A stretch of DNA of 64,000 nt from Jezberella montanilacus (GCF_003003055.1 NZ_PVTV01000017.1:62001-126000); one strand, 5' to 3'; positions 50,187 to 59,635 are shown, counted from the first letter of the stretch. Translations and numbers: made by a program. The notes: generated by a model from the sequence alone, not told the origin.

Positions 50187-51419
50187 TCACTTAAAACCGA
50201 GCTCTGTGCAGCTGCGCATATTTTTCTCAGCCGATTCTTCGACAGAGAGAATCTTGAACACATCATTCTTGTCTTTCATATCTTTGGATTTAGATTCAAC
50301 GATGATGACAGACTGCTCCGCTTGGTGATCACACGCACGATAGGATTCCGGGCCCTTGTACCAATCGTATTTCAACGCTTGCATGGCGGTAATGACTTTT
50401 TCGGTATCAACAGATTTAGCAGCAAGTACCGCAGCCAGGACACTTTTTACGCCCGCATACCCAAGTGCGCCGTAATCGGATGGAACCGCTCCGCTATACG
50501 CCTTGCGATACGCGTCATTGAATACTTTCGCGCTGGGGATGCGATCTTCCAGGCCCCAATAATAAGAGGTGCCGCCAGCAATACCTTCGAAAGCGTCAGG
50601 CCCAGCCGATACACGGGATGTGTATAGCAAGACGGGTGCCACAATTTTCATGCTGGCTTTCAAACCAAAGTCAGTGCATTGCATGGCAGAGTTGGCAAGG
50701 TCACGCCCAAAGTTAGCAAGGACAAGAATGTCTGGATTCAGAGATTTGATGCGTGGCAAGAAAGCAGAGTAGTCGGAGGCACCTAAGGGATGACGAATAT
50801 CCGCTACGGTTGTGGCGCCCAAGTCTTTGCCTGCGCGTTCAAAGGCACGTACCATCTCGTGGCCGTAGGCGTAGTCAGCAGTCAGAAACGCAATTTTTTT
50901 ACCGAACAATGGGATAGCGTAACGAGCGACAGCACCAGCAGTCATGGTCGGGTTGAGTGCTTCGTGAAACGTGTAGATGCTCCAGTCTTTTGCCTCGTTG
51001 ATCGCATCGGATTGGCTGATTGAATTGAATAGAACTTTACGCTCTTTACAGACAGCATTGATCGATAGTTGAGTCGCTGCTGAGAGGGAACCGACAATGA
51101 AGTTAACTTTGTCTTTCTCGATTAACTCTAGTGTTCGTGTCGCCGCTTCGCCTGGATTCAGCTTGTCGTCGCGCACCAACAACTCTGCTCGACGCCCATT
51201 AAAACCGCCGGCATCGTTAAATTGCTTAATGGCTAATTCAGCGGCCTTGACCTGGTCTTGCGCTTCAGCAGAAAAAGCACCTGTCAGCGGTGTCGGGAAG
51301 CCGATCTTGATGGTATCTGACTGAGCCCGAGCAATGTTAAGCCCAAACGGAGTGCCGAGTGCAGCGGCACCACCGATGATCAACTGTCTTCTAGTTCTAT
51401 TTGTTGCGATTGTTTTCAT
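50187..51419 (-). CDS. ABC transporter solute-binding protein (Leu/Ile/Val-binding type), Tat signal
   Basis: 410 residues. A twin-arginine signal (TRRQLIIGGAAALG ... ARAQ) is followed by IKIGFPTPLTGAFSAEAQDQ and the periplasmic-binding fold type I. Partner of LivHMGF. Homologues in aromatic-degradation clusters bind aromatic acids. Position behind an FAD monooxygenase in the same operon supports this inference. Confidence 0.92.
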   Translation of the reverse strand: MKTIATNRTRRQLIIGGAAALGTPFGLNIARAQSDTIKIGFPTPLTGAFSAEAQDQVKAAELAIKQFNDAGGFNGRRAELLVRDDKLNPGEAATRTLELIEKDKVNFIVGSLSAATQLSINAVCKERKVLFNSISQSDAINEAKDWSIYTFHEALNPTMTAGAVARYAIPLFGKKIAFLTADYAYGHEMVRAFERAGKDLGATTVADIRHPLGASDYSAFLPRIKSLNPDILVLANFGRDLANSAMQCTDFGLKASMKIVAPVLLYTSRVSAGPDAFEGIAGGTSYYWGLEDRIPSAKVFNDAYRKAYSGAVPSDYGALGYAGVKSVLAAVLAAKSVDTEKVITAMQALKYDWYKGPESYRACDHQAEQSVIIVESKSKDMKDKNDVFKILSVEESAEKNMRSCTELGFK

Positions 51420-51453
51420 GATTGTCTCGTCCTTTTTTACACTGCAAATTAAA

Positions 51454-52668
51454 TCAAAGTGTGGTTGCTAAATTGGCTATATCAATTGCTGTTTCTTTCA
51501 TAACAGTGTCAGCGTTCCGAGTCATTGCCTCGCTGTTATCTTTACCTTTTGTAACTTGAGACTGCATATAACGACCTAAATATTGTGCGCGAGCGACGAT
51601 CTCTTGACCTTTTAATAATCGATCAGCGCGGTAGGCGAGCAGCGCCTCAGGGTTGACGCCATGGTTATGAATATTCGTGACCACACTCATGGCATCATCC
51701 CCAGCCTTAGTTACCCCCATTCCAACATGTGGCCTCGCAACAAATCCCGCATCGCCCATCAAGGCAATTCGTCCAAAGGTGATCTCGGATGAATTGACAT
51801 CGTAAATGGCTTGAACGAAAGGTTGTTCAGTTTTTTCAATAATTTCTGCGTACTGAGGCGCCAGTACCTGCTTTGATGCCGCTCGCATCGCGTCAATTAA
51901 GCTTGATTTAATCTTGGCTGGTGGGATTCCTTGTGCATAGTGCACACCCGTCTCGTCGGTTAGATAGTCAAGCAAATCACGGTTGGACACAGGGCGATAC
52001 CAAACAAAGTTGTACCAACGTTTGCCAACTCTTGTGTCGTTATTTGGACCTGCGACCGGATAACCCAGCATTTGCTCTCCGTCGGGCAAACAAAAACCAA
52101 AGTAGTTGAACAATGTCCCGAGCGTCTTCGGAGATAATGCCTCCTCGTGACAGACACCTCGCCATGCAACATAACCTGCATATTCAGGTTGAACTGACGG
52201 TAAAACCGTTTGCCGGACTGCCGAGCGTAAACCATCAGAGGCGAGCAGTAATTCGCCCGAGTAGCGACTACCATCGTCGCATACAACGTGTGCGTGTTCG
52301 CTGTCCTGGGAAACCAGCCTGACGACCTTACCTTGTAAATACAGATCGGCAGGCAGGCAGTTTTTTAATAATTGGTAGAGCCTGCTCCAAGAGGTCAGGA
52401 CTTGTGGATAGTCGATCTCACTAATTTGGGCACCACTCAATCCTAAGACCACACGCTTGGTTACGGACACACCAAGTGTCTCGTCAACGTGCACGCCTGC
52501 AAAACGGAGCGCGTCAAAAAGTGACGAATGGGTAACGATACCAGCGCCTCGTCCGTCCATGGGGTTCATGGATTTCTCAAGTACGGTGACATCGTGACCT
52601 TGCCGGTGCAACATATTCGCAGCGAAAAGACCACCTAGCGACCCACCAACGACGAGAATCTTAGCCAT
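51454..52668 (-). CDS. FAD-dependent aromatic monooxygenase (2,6-dihydroxypyridine 3-monooxygenase-like)
   Basis: 404 residues. FAD motifs: ILVVGGSLGGLFAANML at the N-terminus, then RGAGIVTHSSL, LLLASDGLRSAVRQ (DG motif) and GRIALMGDAGFVARPHVGMG (GD motif). The class hydroxylates phenols or hydroxypyridines. The GGSLGGL opening and GAGIV segment resemble 2,6-dihydroxypyridine 3-hydroxylase; substrate not proven. Starts 8 nt after the VOC gene. Confidence 0.82.
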   Translation of the reverse strand: MAKILVVGGSLGGLFAANMLHRQGHDVTVLEKSMNPMDGRGAGIVTHSSLFDALRFAGVHVDETLGVSVTKRVVLGLSGAQISEIDYPQVLTSWSRLYQLLKNCLPADLYLQGKVVRLVSQDSEHAHVVCDDGSRYSGELLLASDGLRSAVRQTVLPSVQPEYAGYVAWRGVCHEEALSPKTLGTLFNYFGFCLPDGEQMLGYPVAGPNNDTRVGKRWYNFVWYRPVSNRDLLDYLTDETGVHYAQGIPPAKIKSSLIDAMRAASKQVLAPQYAEIIEKTEQPFVQAIYDVNSSEITFGRIALMGDAGFVARPHVGMGVTKAGDDAMSVVTNIHNHGVNPEALLAYRADRLLKGQEIVARAQYLGRYMQSQVTKGKDNSEAMTRNADTVMKETAIDIANLATTL

Positions 52669-52676
52669 GGAATGGT

Positions 52677-53135
52677 TTAGTTAGCATCGGCATCGAGGGC
52701 TGACTTTTCTTCGGCGGGATAGTTGAGCTCAATGACAACACCGGTCGGGTCATCAAGAAATATTTGATGGAGATTCAACGTCGGAACGGTTCTCTCGCGA
52801 TACTGCACTTTCAGCTGTTTCAGTGTTTGAATCTTGCCCTTTAGATCCGTTGCGAAGAAGGCAATGTGATCAACGCAACCGGTTCCTTGAAGACTATTTA
52901 AATCACGATCTCCTAAATACCGCTTGAGGCCTTCAGGATCATTCTTATCGATACCAATGATATGCAAAACAGCATTCGCGTAGCTGCCATGGTCCCCGTT
53001 GTACAACCACAAACCGGGGAACGGGAAGCTTGGTCTTGGACCTTCAGTCAAACCAAGTACTTTGGTGTAAAACTCTGCCGTCTGCTGTAGCTCGACGCTG
53101 CGTATAGAGAAATGATTCAGGCTTAATGTTGACAT
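52677..53135 (-). CDS. VOC (glyoxalase/extradiol-type) family protein
   Basis: 152 residues from ATG 53135 (TTG 53147 overlaps the tetR stop). Two beta-alpha-beta-beta-beta modules with likely metal ligands His8 (LSLNHFSI), the His of CVDHIAFF and the Glu of TGVVIELNYP. Could be a small extradiol dioxygenase, isomerase or lyase for a product of the pathway. Confidence 0.85.
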   Translation of the reverse strand: MSTLSLNHFSIRSVELQQTAEFYTKVLGLTEGPRPSFPFPGLWLYNGDHGSYANAVLHIIGIDKNDPEGLKRYLGDRDLNSLQGTGCVDHIAFFATDLKGKIQTLKQLKVQYRERTVPTLNLHQIFLDDPTGVVIELNYPAEEKSALDADAN

Positions 53136-53143
53136 AATTGAGA

Positions 53144-53866
53144 TCAATCCATTTTGAAGAAAGTTTCAGCTGAAAGAAGGTAGGACACGACTCTGTCTGT
53201 AATAATTTCCAGCTCTGCCTGCGGGCTGGTCACGTCATAAATCGCCTGGCCGTATACCCAGCGTCGCATTGCAATATAGAAAATACCACCATGCAGGCCC
53301 ATTAAAAGCTCTAATTCCCGGTTGCTAGGTTTTGCGCGGGTCCGACGGTTGCAGTGCTTGCGAGTCTCGCGTATCAATCGGGGTATTAGATGCGTACGCA
53401 ACATCTCCATAAAACGGTCACTAATACTACGATCACTGAGTCCTGAAAAAATCAAGATACGCACAAAGTCGTGTGTTAAGAAGGTCGCAGAATAATCAGC
53501 ATAGAACGCTGTAAGTTTTTCTGTAGGTGATAGGTTTTTGTTGTCGAGAAGGCCTGCCCATTCCGGCTTCCAACGCGCTTCAAACACGTCTTCGTATACC
53601 TGTTTAATGAGGGCGTCTTTGGTTGGAAAGTAGTGATAAAGCAGTGCATGCGTGATGCCCAGTTCTTTTGTCAGCTGACGCAGTTGACCAGCTAGTCCGT
53701 GTTCGGCAAAAAACTTGATGGCACCGTCGATAATTTGACGTCGTCGATCACCGGTACTCATCCGTTTTCGTGCGTTCATAGATTGCGCAGGCGTGACGAC
53801 AGGACCCATGGCTACGATGTTCCCCGGTTGGCTTGTGTCTGTCGTTGAATACTTGGCTAGGCTCAT
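53144..53866 (-). CDS. TetR-family transcriptional regulator
   Basis: 240 residues, or 221 from ATG 53809 which has a better ribosome site (GGGGA). HTH region RRRQIIDGAIKFFAEHGLAG followed by THALLYHYFPTKDALIKQVY. First gene of the minus-strand catabolic/transport operon and divergent from the molybdenum-hydroxylase operon, so it likely controls both through the shared intergenic region. Confidence 0.9.
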   Translation of the reverse strand: MSLAKYSTTDTSQPGNIVAMGPVVTPAQSMNARKRMSTGDRRRQIIDGAIKFFAEHGLAGQLRQLTKELGITHALLYHYFPTKDALIKQVYEDVFEARWKPEWAGLLDNKNLSPTEKLTAFYADYSATFLTHDFVRILIFSGLSDRSISDRFMEMLRTHLIPRLIRETRKHCNRRTRAKPSNRELELLMGLHGGIFYIAMRRWVYGQAIYDVTSPQAELEIITDRVVSYLLSAETFFKMD

Positions 53867-53900
53867 CGTGTATCAGGGTTTGTCCGTATTTGGACTTATT

Positions 53901-53950
53901 GACCAAAAGGTAAATAATGACGCATTGTTGAACATTTGGTCGATAATCGA
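53901..53950. promoter_or_regulatory. Inverted repeats in the tetR / CoxG-like divergent promoter region
   Basis: GACCAAA (53901-53907) and TTTGGTC (53935-53941) form a perfect inverted pair 27 nt apart, and TCGATAATCGA (53940-53950) is a palindrome with 5-bp arms. They are plausible operators for the adjacent TetR regulator; not proven. Confidence 0.45.
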
Positions 53951-53977
53951 CTATCGGGATAAACCCCAAGGAGCAAT

Positions 53978-54460
53978 ATGGAACTCAATGGCGAACAACT
54001 GATATCGGCGTCAGTGCCAGAAGTTTGGAAAGCGCTGAACGATGTCGATGTCCTCGCTCGGGCCATTCCGGGGTGTGAAGAAATCAGTCGTATTTCACCT
54101 GAAGAAATCCATGCCAAAGTAATGTTTAAGATTGGTCCAGTCCGGGCACGGTTTGCGGGCAAACTGCTTTTGTCAGATGTGATTCCAGACCAATCGTGTG
54201 CCATGTCATTTGAGGGTTCGGGTGGCGCGGCTGGTTTTGCTAAGGGGCGCTCCCGAGTCGAATTGAAAGCGGCCGAACAAGGTACTTTAGTCAGCTACAC
54301 AACTGAAGCCTCCATCGGCGGCAAACTGGGTCAAATCGGTGGCCGTCTTATTAGCGCTTCAGCCAAAAAAATAGCGGATGATTTCTTTGAAAGATTGTCT
54401 AAAGAATTGAGCGGCGAATCTTCAGAGCTGGACGACGGCTCGGTCGAGCCGGTTGCATAA
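53978..54460 (+). CDS. CoxG-like SRPBCC family protein
   Basis: 160 residues. MELNGEQLISASVPEVWKAL and ARAIPGCEEISR are the typical CoxG opening; a single SRPBCC domain follows. In CO dehydrogenase operons CoxG helps anchor or mature the enzyme; here it leads a three-subunit molybdenum hydroxylase operon. AAGGAG lies 7 nt before the start. Confidence 0.88.
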   Translation: MELNGEQLISASVPEVWKALNDVDVLARAIPGCEEISRISPEEIHAKVMFKIGPVRARFAGKLLLSDVIPDQSCAMSFEGSGGAAGFAKGRSRVELKAAEQGTLVSYTTEASIGGKLGQIGGRLISASAKKIADDFFERLSKELSGESSELDDGSVEPVA

Positions 54461-54469
54461 GGATTAACC

Positions 54470-55324
54470 ATGAAATCAGCGGCATTCGACTATGTCAAAC
54501 CTAAATCCTTAGCGGAAGCCCTCTCAGCTTTAGCGATGGGGGGTGACGAAGCCCAGTTAATTGCGGGTGGTCAAACATTGCTGGCCACTTTGAATATGCG
54601 CTTGTCGGAGCCAGCCCTGTTGATCGACATCAGCTCAGTGGCTGAACTCAAAGGGATAGCACTTGACGGCTACACGCTTCGCATTGGCGCATTGGTGACA
54701 CACACAGAAATTGAAGAGTCTGAGCTCATCGCTCAGCATGCCCCCTTACTAAAAGCCGCGGCTCCTCATATCGCCCACCGTGCTATTCGTAATTTAGGAA
54801 CATGGGGCGGTTCATTGGTTTACGGGGATCCCGCTGCTGAATGGCCTGCCTGTAGTATGGCGTTAGATGCAACGATGATTCTGGCGAACGAGCGTGGCGA
54901 GCGCCGTGTGGCCGCCCGAGATTTTTTTGTCGATTTGTACACCACAGCTCTTGAGGACGGCGAAATTTTGGTCGCCACTGAAATCCCCGTTGCCTCACCA
55001 AATCACGTATTTTGCTTTCAAGAGTTGGCTCGTCGTCATGGCGATTACGCCATTGCCGGGTTAGCTGCTGCCGCTGATAAACACAGCAATACCTTGGATA
55101 GTTGCAGTTTTGCTTTCTTCTCGATCGCCTCGACGCCAGTGTTGTGTGAAGCGGCCCAGCTTGCCGTTAATGGGCAACCACTGACAGCGACGGTCATCAG
55201 CTCTGCTGTGCGGGCGGCTCGCGACAGTCTCGAAACAATTGGTGACATCACGAATAGTGCAGAGAATAAAACCCATCTTGCAGGGGTGTTACTTGAGCGA
55301 GCCTTGAAACAAATAATGGGTTGA
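54470..55324 (+). CDS. Molybdenum hydroxylase FAD-binding subunit (CoxM-like)
   Basis: 284 residues. FAD contacts IAGGQTLLATLNMRL and TWGGSLVYGDPAAEWPA; C-terminal CO_deh_flav_C-like domain. Transfers electrons from the iron-sulfur subunit to an acceptor. 9 nt after the CoxG-like gene. Confidence 0.92.
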   Translation: MKSAAFDYVKPKSLAEALSALAMGGDEAQLIAGGQTLLATLNMRLSEPALLIDISSVAELKGIALDGYTLRIGALVTHTEIEESELIAQHAPLLKAAAPHIAHRAIRNLGTWGGSLVYGDPAAEWPACSMALDATMILANERGERRVAARDFFVDLYTTALEDGEILVATEIPVASPNHVFCFQELARRHGDYAIAGLAAAADKHSNTLDSCSFAFFSIASTPVLCEAAQLAVNGQPLTATVISSAVRAARDSLETIGDITNSAENKTHLAGVLLERALKQIMG

Positions 55325-55361
55325 GCGGCTGTTTGGCGCCCCTGAAGATATTGGAGACCAC

Positions 55362-55847
55362 ATGACTATCAAGAAACAAGTCACCATGACCGTTAACGGC
55401 ACCGTTGTGACGACCGAAATCGAACCACGACGACATTTAGTAGATTTTCTTCGTGAAGACCTATATCTCAAAGGGCCACACTTAGGTTGCGAACAAGGAG
55501 CCTGTGGCGCTTGCACGGTCAAGGTTGATAACAAGATCGTTCGAGGCTGTTTGTACTTGGCTGTTCAGGCAGACGGTTGCGTTATTGAAACCATTGAGGG
55601 CGTAACTGAGTCAGGCGTATTGCGCGATCTGCAAGATGCTTTTGTGCGTCATAACGCCATGCAGTGCGGTTTTTGTTCATCGGGGATGTTGTTGGCCGCA
55701 GGTGAATTGATCGAGAAACAACCCAACGCAAGCCGAGAGCAAGTGCGTGAATGGCTGTCTGGCAACTATTGTCGCTGCACGGGTTATCACGCTATCGTGG
55801 ATGCCGTGATGGCTGTGCTTGATGCAAGACTGGGAGTCGCACAATGA
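55362..55847 (+). CDS. Molybdenum hydroxylase 2Fe-2S subunit (CoxS-like)
   Basis: 161 residues. Plant-type cluster CEQGACGACTV, then the all-helical second cluster motifs CGFCSSGM and CRCTGYHAIV. Standard length. ATGA overlap with the large subunit. Confidence 0.94.
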   Translation: MTIKKQVTMTVNGTVVTTEIEPRRHLVDFLREDLYLKGPHLGCEQGACGACTVKVDNKIVRGCLYLAVQADGCVIETIEGVTESGVLRDLQDAFVRHNAMQCGFCSSGMLLAAGELIEKQPNASREQVREWLSGNYCRCTGYHAIVDAVMAVLDARLGVAQ

Positions 55848-58240
55848 ACAAACCTCATGAATTAGAGGGCCTGTTGTTGGATCCAGTGACTAACGACCAG
55901 CGCTACATCGGCGCGAGCGAGCCCAGAAACAGTATGCGCCGTTTGCTCGAAGGCGAGGGTACCTATGTTGATGATATTCAACTACCTCGTATGGCGCATG
56001 TCGTTTATTGGCGATCGCCCGTTGCACATATGAAGATAGGCAAGATTCACGCCGATGTCGTTAGAAAAATGCCAGGTGTGCTTGCGGTAGTAGATGGTAG
56101 TCAAATGGCCAAACTCTGCAAGCCATGGGTTGCAACGCTTGGGCATTTGGTTGGCATGAAGTCTGCCCCGCAACACGCTTTGGCGGTTGAACGTGCGTGC
56201 TGGCAAGGCGAGCCTGTTGTGGCCGTTGTTGCGCAAACCAGGGCGCAAGCAGAAGATGCCCTGCAACATCTTGAAGTTGAGTGGGACGAATTGCCCGCGG
56301 TCGTGTCAATGGAGACAGCGCTGGATGCCTCGACCCCATTGATTCACCCTGAGCTTGGTGACAATTTATGCTTTACCCGTAGCCTTGACGTGGGTCAGGT
56401 TGATGAGCAATTTGCACAGGCCGACGTGATCGTTGAGGCCACCTTTGGTTTTGGGCGCCATACTGGTGTCACCCTAGAGCCTCGTTGTCAGATTGCCGAT
56501 TACAACGCGGGTGAGCATCGTTTGACTGTATATCACTCACAGCAAGCCCCTCATATGATGCAGGATTTGTATTGTCGTCAATTTGATCTCTCTGAGTCAG
56601 ATGTTCGGGTGATCTGTAAGGACGTGGGCGGCTCGTTCGGCATCAAGGTGCATGCGTATCCTGATGACTTTGCCACCGTTGCGCTGGCCATTTTGTTAAA
56701 ACGACCAGTCAAGTTTGTGGCTGACCGTCTTGAGTCCTTCACCAGTGATATCCATGCGCGCGAACATCGTGTCAAAGGCCGACTCGCTGCGAATAAAAAC
56801 GGCAATATTCTCGCCTTTGAAATTGACGATTTAACTGGCATTGGGCCTTACTCAATGTTTCCCCGGACGAGCGCGATTGAGGGCAATCAGGTCGTTAATC
56901 TGGTGGGTGGTCCCTATAAGCATCAGCATTACCGTGCAAAACTGGATGTGGTTTTCCAAAATAAGACACCAACCTGCCAATATCGGGGTGTCGGTCACCC
57001 TGTGGCGTGTGCAGTGACTGAGGGCTTGGTCGATTTGGCCGCGCGCAAATTAGGCATGGATCCACTTGCCTTTCGCAAACAGAATGTAATCCCTGATGAT
57101 GCGTATCCTTGTACAGGAGCATCGGGCATTAAATTAGAGGTGCTGTCGCACGAGCAGTGCCTCCGGACCATTGAAAAAATGATGGATTATCCGGCCTTGC
57201 GCAAAGAGCAGGCCGAGCTCCGCAAACAAGGTGTCTATCGAGGTATTGGGTTTGCTACGCTCATCGAATTAACCAATCCGAGTCCTGCTTTTTATGGTGT
57301 GGGCGGTGCCCGGATCGCATCGCAAGACGGTGCGACGGCAAGACTTGATCCCAGCGGGGTCGTGTCAGTCCTGATTGGCGTGGGTGAACAAGGGCAGGGT
57401 ACTGAAGCGATTTTTGCCCAGATCGCAGCAGATGGGGTTGGTGTATCCATCGATCAAGTGCGCATCATTACCGGTGATACTGATGTCACTCCTTATGGCG
57501 GAGGTACGTGGGCATCGCGCGGCGCCGGGGTAGGTGGCGAAGCCGTATTACTCGCCGCGCAGGCACTGCAAGCCAATATTCTCAAACTCGCTGGTGCCAT
57601 CCTGAATCGCAATCCAGATGAGTTATTGGTCAGGCAGAGTTTCGTCTTAGATAAAGCAAGTGGCGAGCAGTTGTTGCCATTCAGTGAGATTGGTCGAGTT
57701 GGCTACTTCAGAACAGACACCTTGCCAGCAGGCTTTTCAGCTGATCTGATGGTGACGCGTCACTATACACAAACCCAATATCCTTTCATTTTCACCAACG
57801 GTGTGCAGGCATCCTACGTTGAAGTTGATCCGGACACTGGATTTGTGAAGCTATTGAAGCACTGGGCGGTGGAAGACTGCGGCCGGGTACTGAACCCGAT
57901 GCTCGTGACTGAGCAGGTGCGCGGGGCAATTGTGCAAGGCATTGGCGGCGCCTTGTTCGAAGAGTGCTTGTATGATGATAGCGGATTGCTTAGAAACGGT
58001 AACATGGCAGATTACCTGGTGCCCATGGCAAATGAGATGCCAGATATTGAGGTAGCTCATATTGAGACACCGACACAGTCATCTAAACTTGGCGCAAAAG
58101 GGGCAGGCGAAGCTGGTACAGCGGGTGCACCGGGCGCCGTTATGAACGCGATAAACGATGCTCTTTCACCCTTCGAAACTGCTGTGTTTGATCAGCCTTT
58201 TACCTCTGAAAAGATCTTAAAGGCATTGAACAAGATATAG
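55844..58240 (+). CDS. Molybdenum hydroxylase large (molybdopterin-binding) subunit, xanthine-dehydrogenase family
   Basis: 798 residues. Aldehyde-oxidase/xanthine-dehydrogenase a/b hammerhead (RRLLEGEGTYVDDIQLP), molybdopterin-contact GGSFGIK, and the catalytic Glu in GAGEAGTAGAPGAV. At the loop where CO dehydrogenase has AYRCSFR it reads QYRGVGHP, so it is not a form I CO dehydrogenase. Likely hydroxylates an N-heterocycle or aldehyde; which one is unknown, though the linked monooxygenase, VOC and LigJ-like genes fit a ring-degradation pathway. Confidence 0.92.
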   Translation: MNKPHELEGLLLDPVTNDQRYIGASEPRNSMRRLLEGEGTYVDDIQLPRMAHVVYWRSPVAHMKIGKIHADVVRKMPGVLAVVDGSQMAKLCKPWVATLGHLVGMKSAPQHALAVERACWQGEPVVAVVAQTRAQAEDALQHLEVEWDELPAVVSMETALDASTPLIHPELGDNLCFTRSLDVGQVDEQFAQADVIVEATFGFGRHTGVTLEPRCQIADYNAGEHRLTVYHSQQAPHMMQDLYCRQFDLSESDVRVICKDVGGSFGIKVHAYPDDFATVALAILLKRPVKFVADRLESFTSDIHAREHRVKGRLAANKNGNILAFEIDDLTGIGPYSMFPRTSAIEGNQVVNLVGGPYKHQHYRAKLDVVFQNKTPTCQYRGVGHPVACAVTEGLVDLAARKLGMDPLAFRKQNVIPDDAYPCTGASGIKLEVLSHEQCLRTIEKMMDYPALRKEQAELRKQGVYRGIGFATLIELTNPSPAFYGVGGARIASQDGATARLDPSGVVSVLIGVGEQGQGTEAIFAQIAADGVGVSIDQVRIITGDTDVTPYGGGTWASRGAGVGGEAVLLAAQALQANILKLAGAILNRNPDELLVRQSFVLDKASGEQLLPFSEIGRVGYFRTDTLPAGFSADLMVTRHYTQTQYPFIFTNGVQASYVEVDPDTGFVKLLKHWAVEDCGRVLNPMLVTEQVRGAIVQGIGGALFEECLYDDSGLLRNGNMADYLVPMANEMPDIEVAHIETPTQSSKLGAKGAGEAGTAGAPGAVMNAINDALSPFETAVFDQPFTSEKILKALNKI

Positions 58241-58254
58241 GAAACACCTCATTT

Positions 58255-58521
58255 ATGCTCAGTTCGCCAGCGCCTCTTGCTGCTCACGAGTTATCTCGTT
58301 TAATTGAAATGGCTTGGGAGGATCGCACCCCCTTCGAAGCTATCAAGAAAACGTTCGGACTGTCTGAGCCCCAGGTTAAAGCGCTCATGCGTAAGTCGTT
58401 AAAACGAAGTTCTTATGAGCTCTGGCGAAAACGCGTAACGGGTCGTGTGACCAAACACCTCGAACTAAGAAGCAAAGAGGTAACACGCGCTTATTGCTCG
58501 GGCCAATATAAGCAAAAATAG
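58255..58521 (+). CDS. TIGR03643-type small protein (photolyase-island associated)
   Basis: 88 residues: IEMAWEDRTPFEAIKKTFGL, then SEPQVKALMRKSLK and YELWRKRVTGRVTKH. Matches the TIGR03643 pattern as I remember it; such genes often lie beside cryptochrome/photolyase genes. An HTH-like helical protein of unknown function. It is 14 nt after the molybdenum enzyme gene but belongs by family to the photolyase island. Confidence 0.8.
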   Translation: MLSSPAPLAAHELSRLIEMAWEDRTPFEAIKKTFGLSEPQVKALMRKSLKRSSYELWRKRVTGRVTKHLELRSKEVTRAYCSGQYKQK

Positions 58522-58528
58522 AAGCGAG

Positions 58529-59539
58529 TTACACCAGTGGGAATAAAGCAGCAAGACGTGTAGCGAGCTTATGGCCGCTTAACCATGCTCCCTCGATACG
58601 ACCACCATGCAACCAGTCGCCGCATAAACCAAGTTTGATTTCGCCAGAGAGATAGCACTCAGGCGGGGTGGCAAGAGAGCCACTGGCGTAACGCCAGCGG
58701 TGAGTCGTTATTGCTGCGTCCTTGCAGTTAAAGCCGAGCTGAGCGAGACAAGCCACCATTTGAGCCGTTGCATCTTCTTTGCTTAATTCCACAAAGGTTT
58801 GGCTCCATTGTGGATTGGCGTGAACCACCCAGTACTCGTCGCCAACGCGTTCAGGTTTGGAATTATTGCGACAAACCCAGCTGATGATTTCATTATTGAC
58901 AAAGCCCGCGTCCAGATCAAACGCCGGTTGAGTCACAAACTTAATCATCAGCGTCCAGCAGGCATTCATGTTGCTTGCTGCAGCGAGTGCGCTCGCCCAA
59001 CTATCCACTTCTTTAACTAAAACCAGCGCTTGCGGTGAGGGGATGGCGAGTACCAACCCATCGTAGGCCGTGTTCATTCTTCCTGCTTCACTACTGTGCA
59101 GAACCCAAGTGCTGCCCACCCGTTCAATCTGACTGATGGTCTGCTCGAACTGAATAGGCAGGCGTTTAGCCAAATGCTTACCGAGCGAGCTCATGCCTGG
59201 TGTCGCGACATAACGCTGGTCTCTGGATTGGCTAGCGCGCCAGTGTTTATCTTCGAACACTTTCAGGTTAGGCGCCCACAGCGCCACTTGTTTTTGATCC
59301 ATCCAGGAAGCAACGGTCTGAATAAACGCAGGGTCACGCGCCGTAAAGTACTGCGCCCCGTGGTCAGCTTCCCAGTTTGCACTACGCCGAGTACTCATTC
59401 GGCCACTCGCACCGCGACTCTTTTCGAACACTTCAACGATAAAGCCGAGTGCCTGCAGTTCTGTGGCACACGTTAAGCCGGCTAATCCAGCGCCGATTAT
59501 TACGATTTTTTGCTTTGGTACATCAATAGAATTCAACAT
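58529..59539 (-). CDS. Renalase-like NAD(P)/FAD-dependent oxidoreductase
   Basis: 336 residues. N-terminal dinucleotide motif IVIIGAGLAGLTCATEL, then VEVFEKSRGASGRMSTRR (FAD family), and C-terminal LGLCGDWLHGGRIEGAWLSG. Common in photolyase/cryptochrome clusters; substrate unknown. Divergent from the small Cys-rich gene across 96 nt. Confidence 0.88.
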   Translation of the reverse strand: MLNSIDVPKQKIVIIGAGLAGLTCATELQALGFIVEVFEKSRGASGRMSTRRSANWEADHGAQYFTARDPAFIQTVASWMDQKQVALWAPNLKVFEDKHWRASQSRDQRYVATPGMSSLGKHLAKRLPIQFEQTISQIERVGSTWVLHSSEAGRMNTAYDGLVLAIPSPQALVLVKEVDSWASALAAASNMNACWTLMIKFVTQPAFDLDAGFVNNEIISWVCRNNSKPERVGDEYWVVHANPQWSQTFVELSKEDATAQMVACLAQLGFNCKDAAITTHRWRYASGSLATPPECYLSGEIKLGLCGDWLHGGRIEGAWLSGHKLATRLAALFPLV

Positions 59540-59635
59540 GTAGGGGTATTCTGAAACGGGGTAAGCGGAGTGGGGTATCGACGTTAGAATAACTCGTTTG
59601 GCTGGTTGCCTTTAATCCTGTGGGTAAAGTTAAAA

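Noticed and set aside
55844-58240. Naming the operon as carbon-monoxide dehydrogenase
   Set aside because: The CO-dehydrogenase active-site loop is absent from the large subunit.
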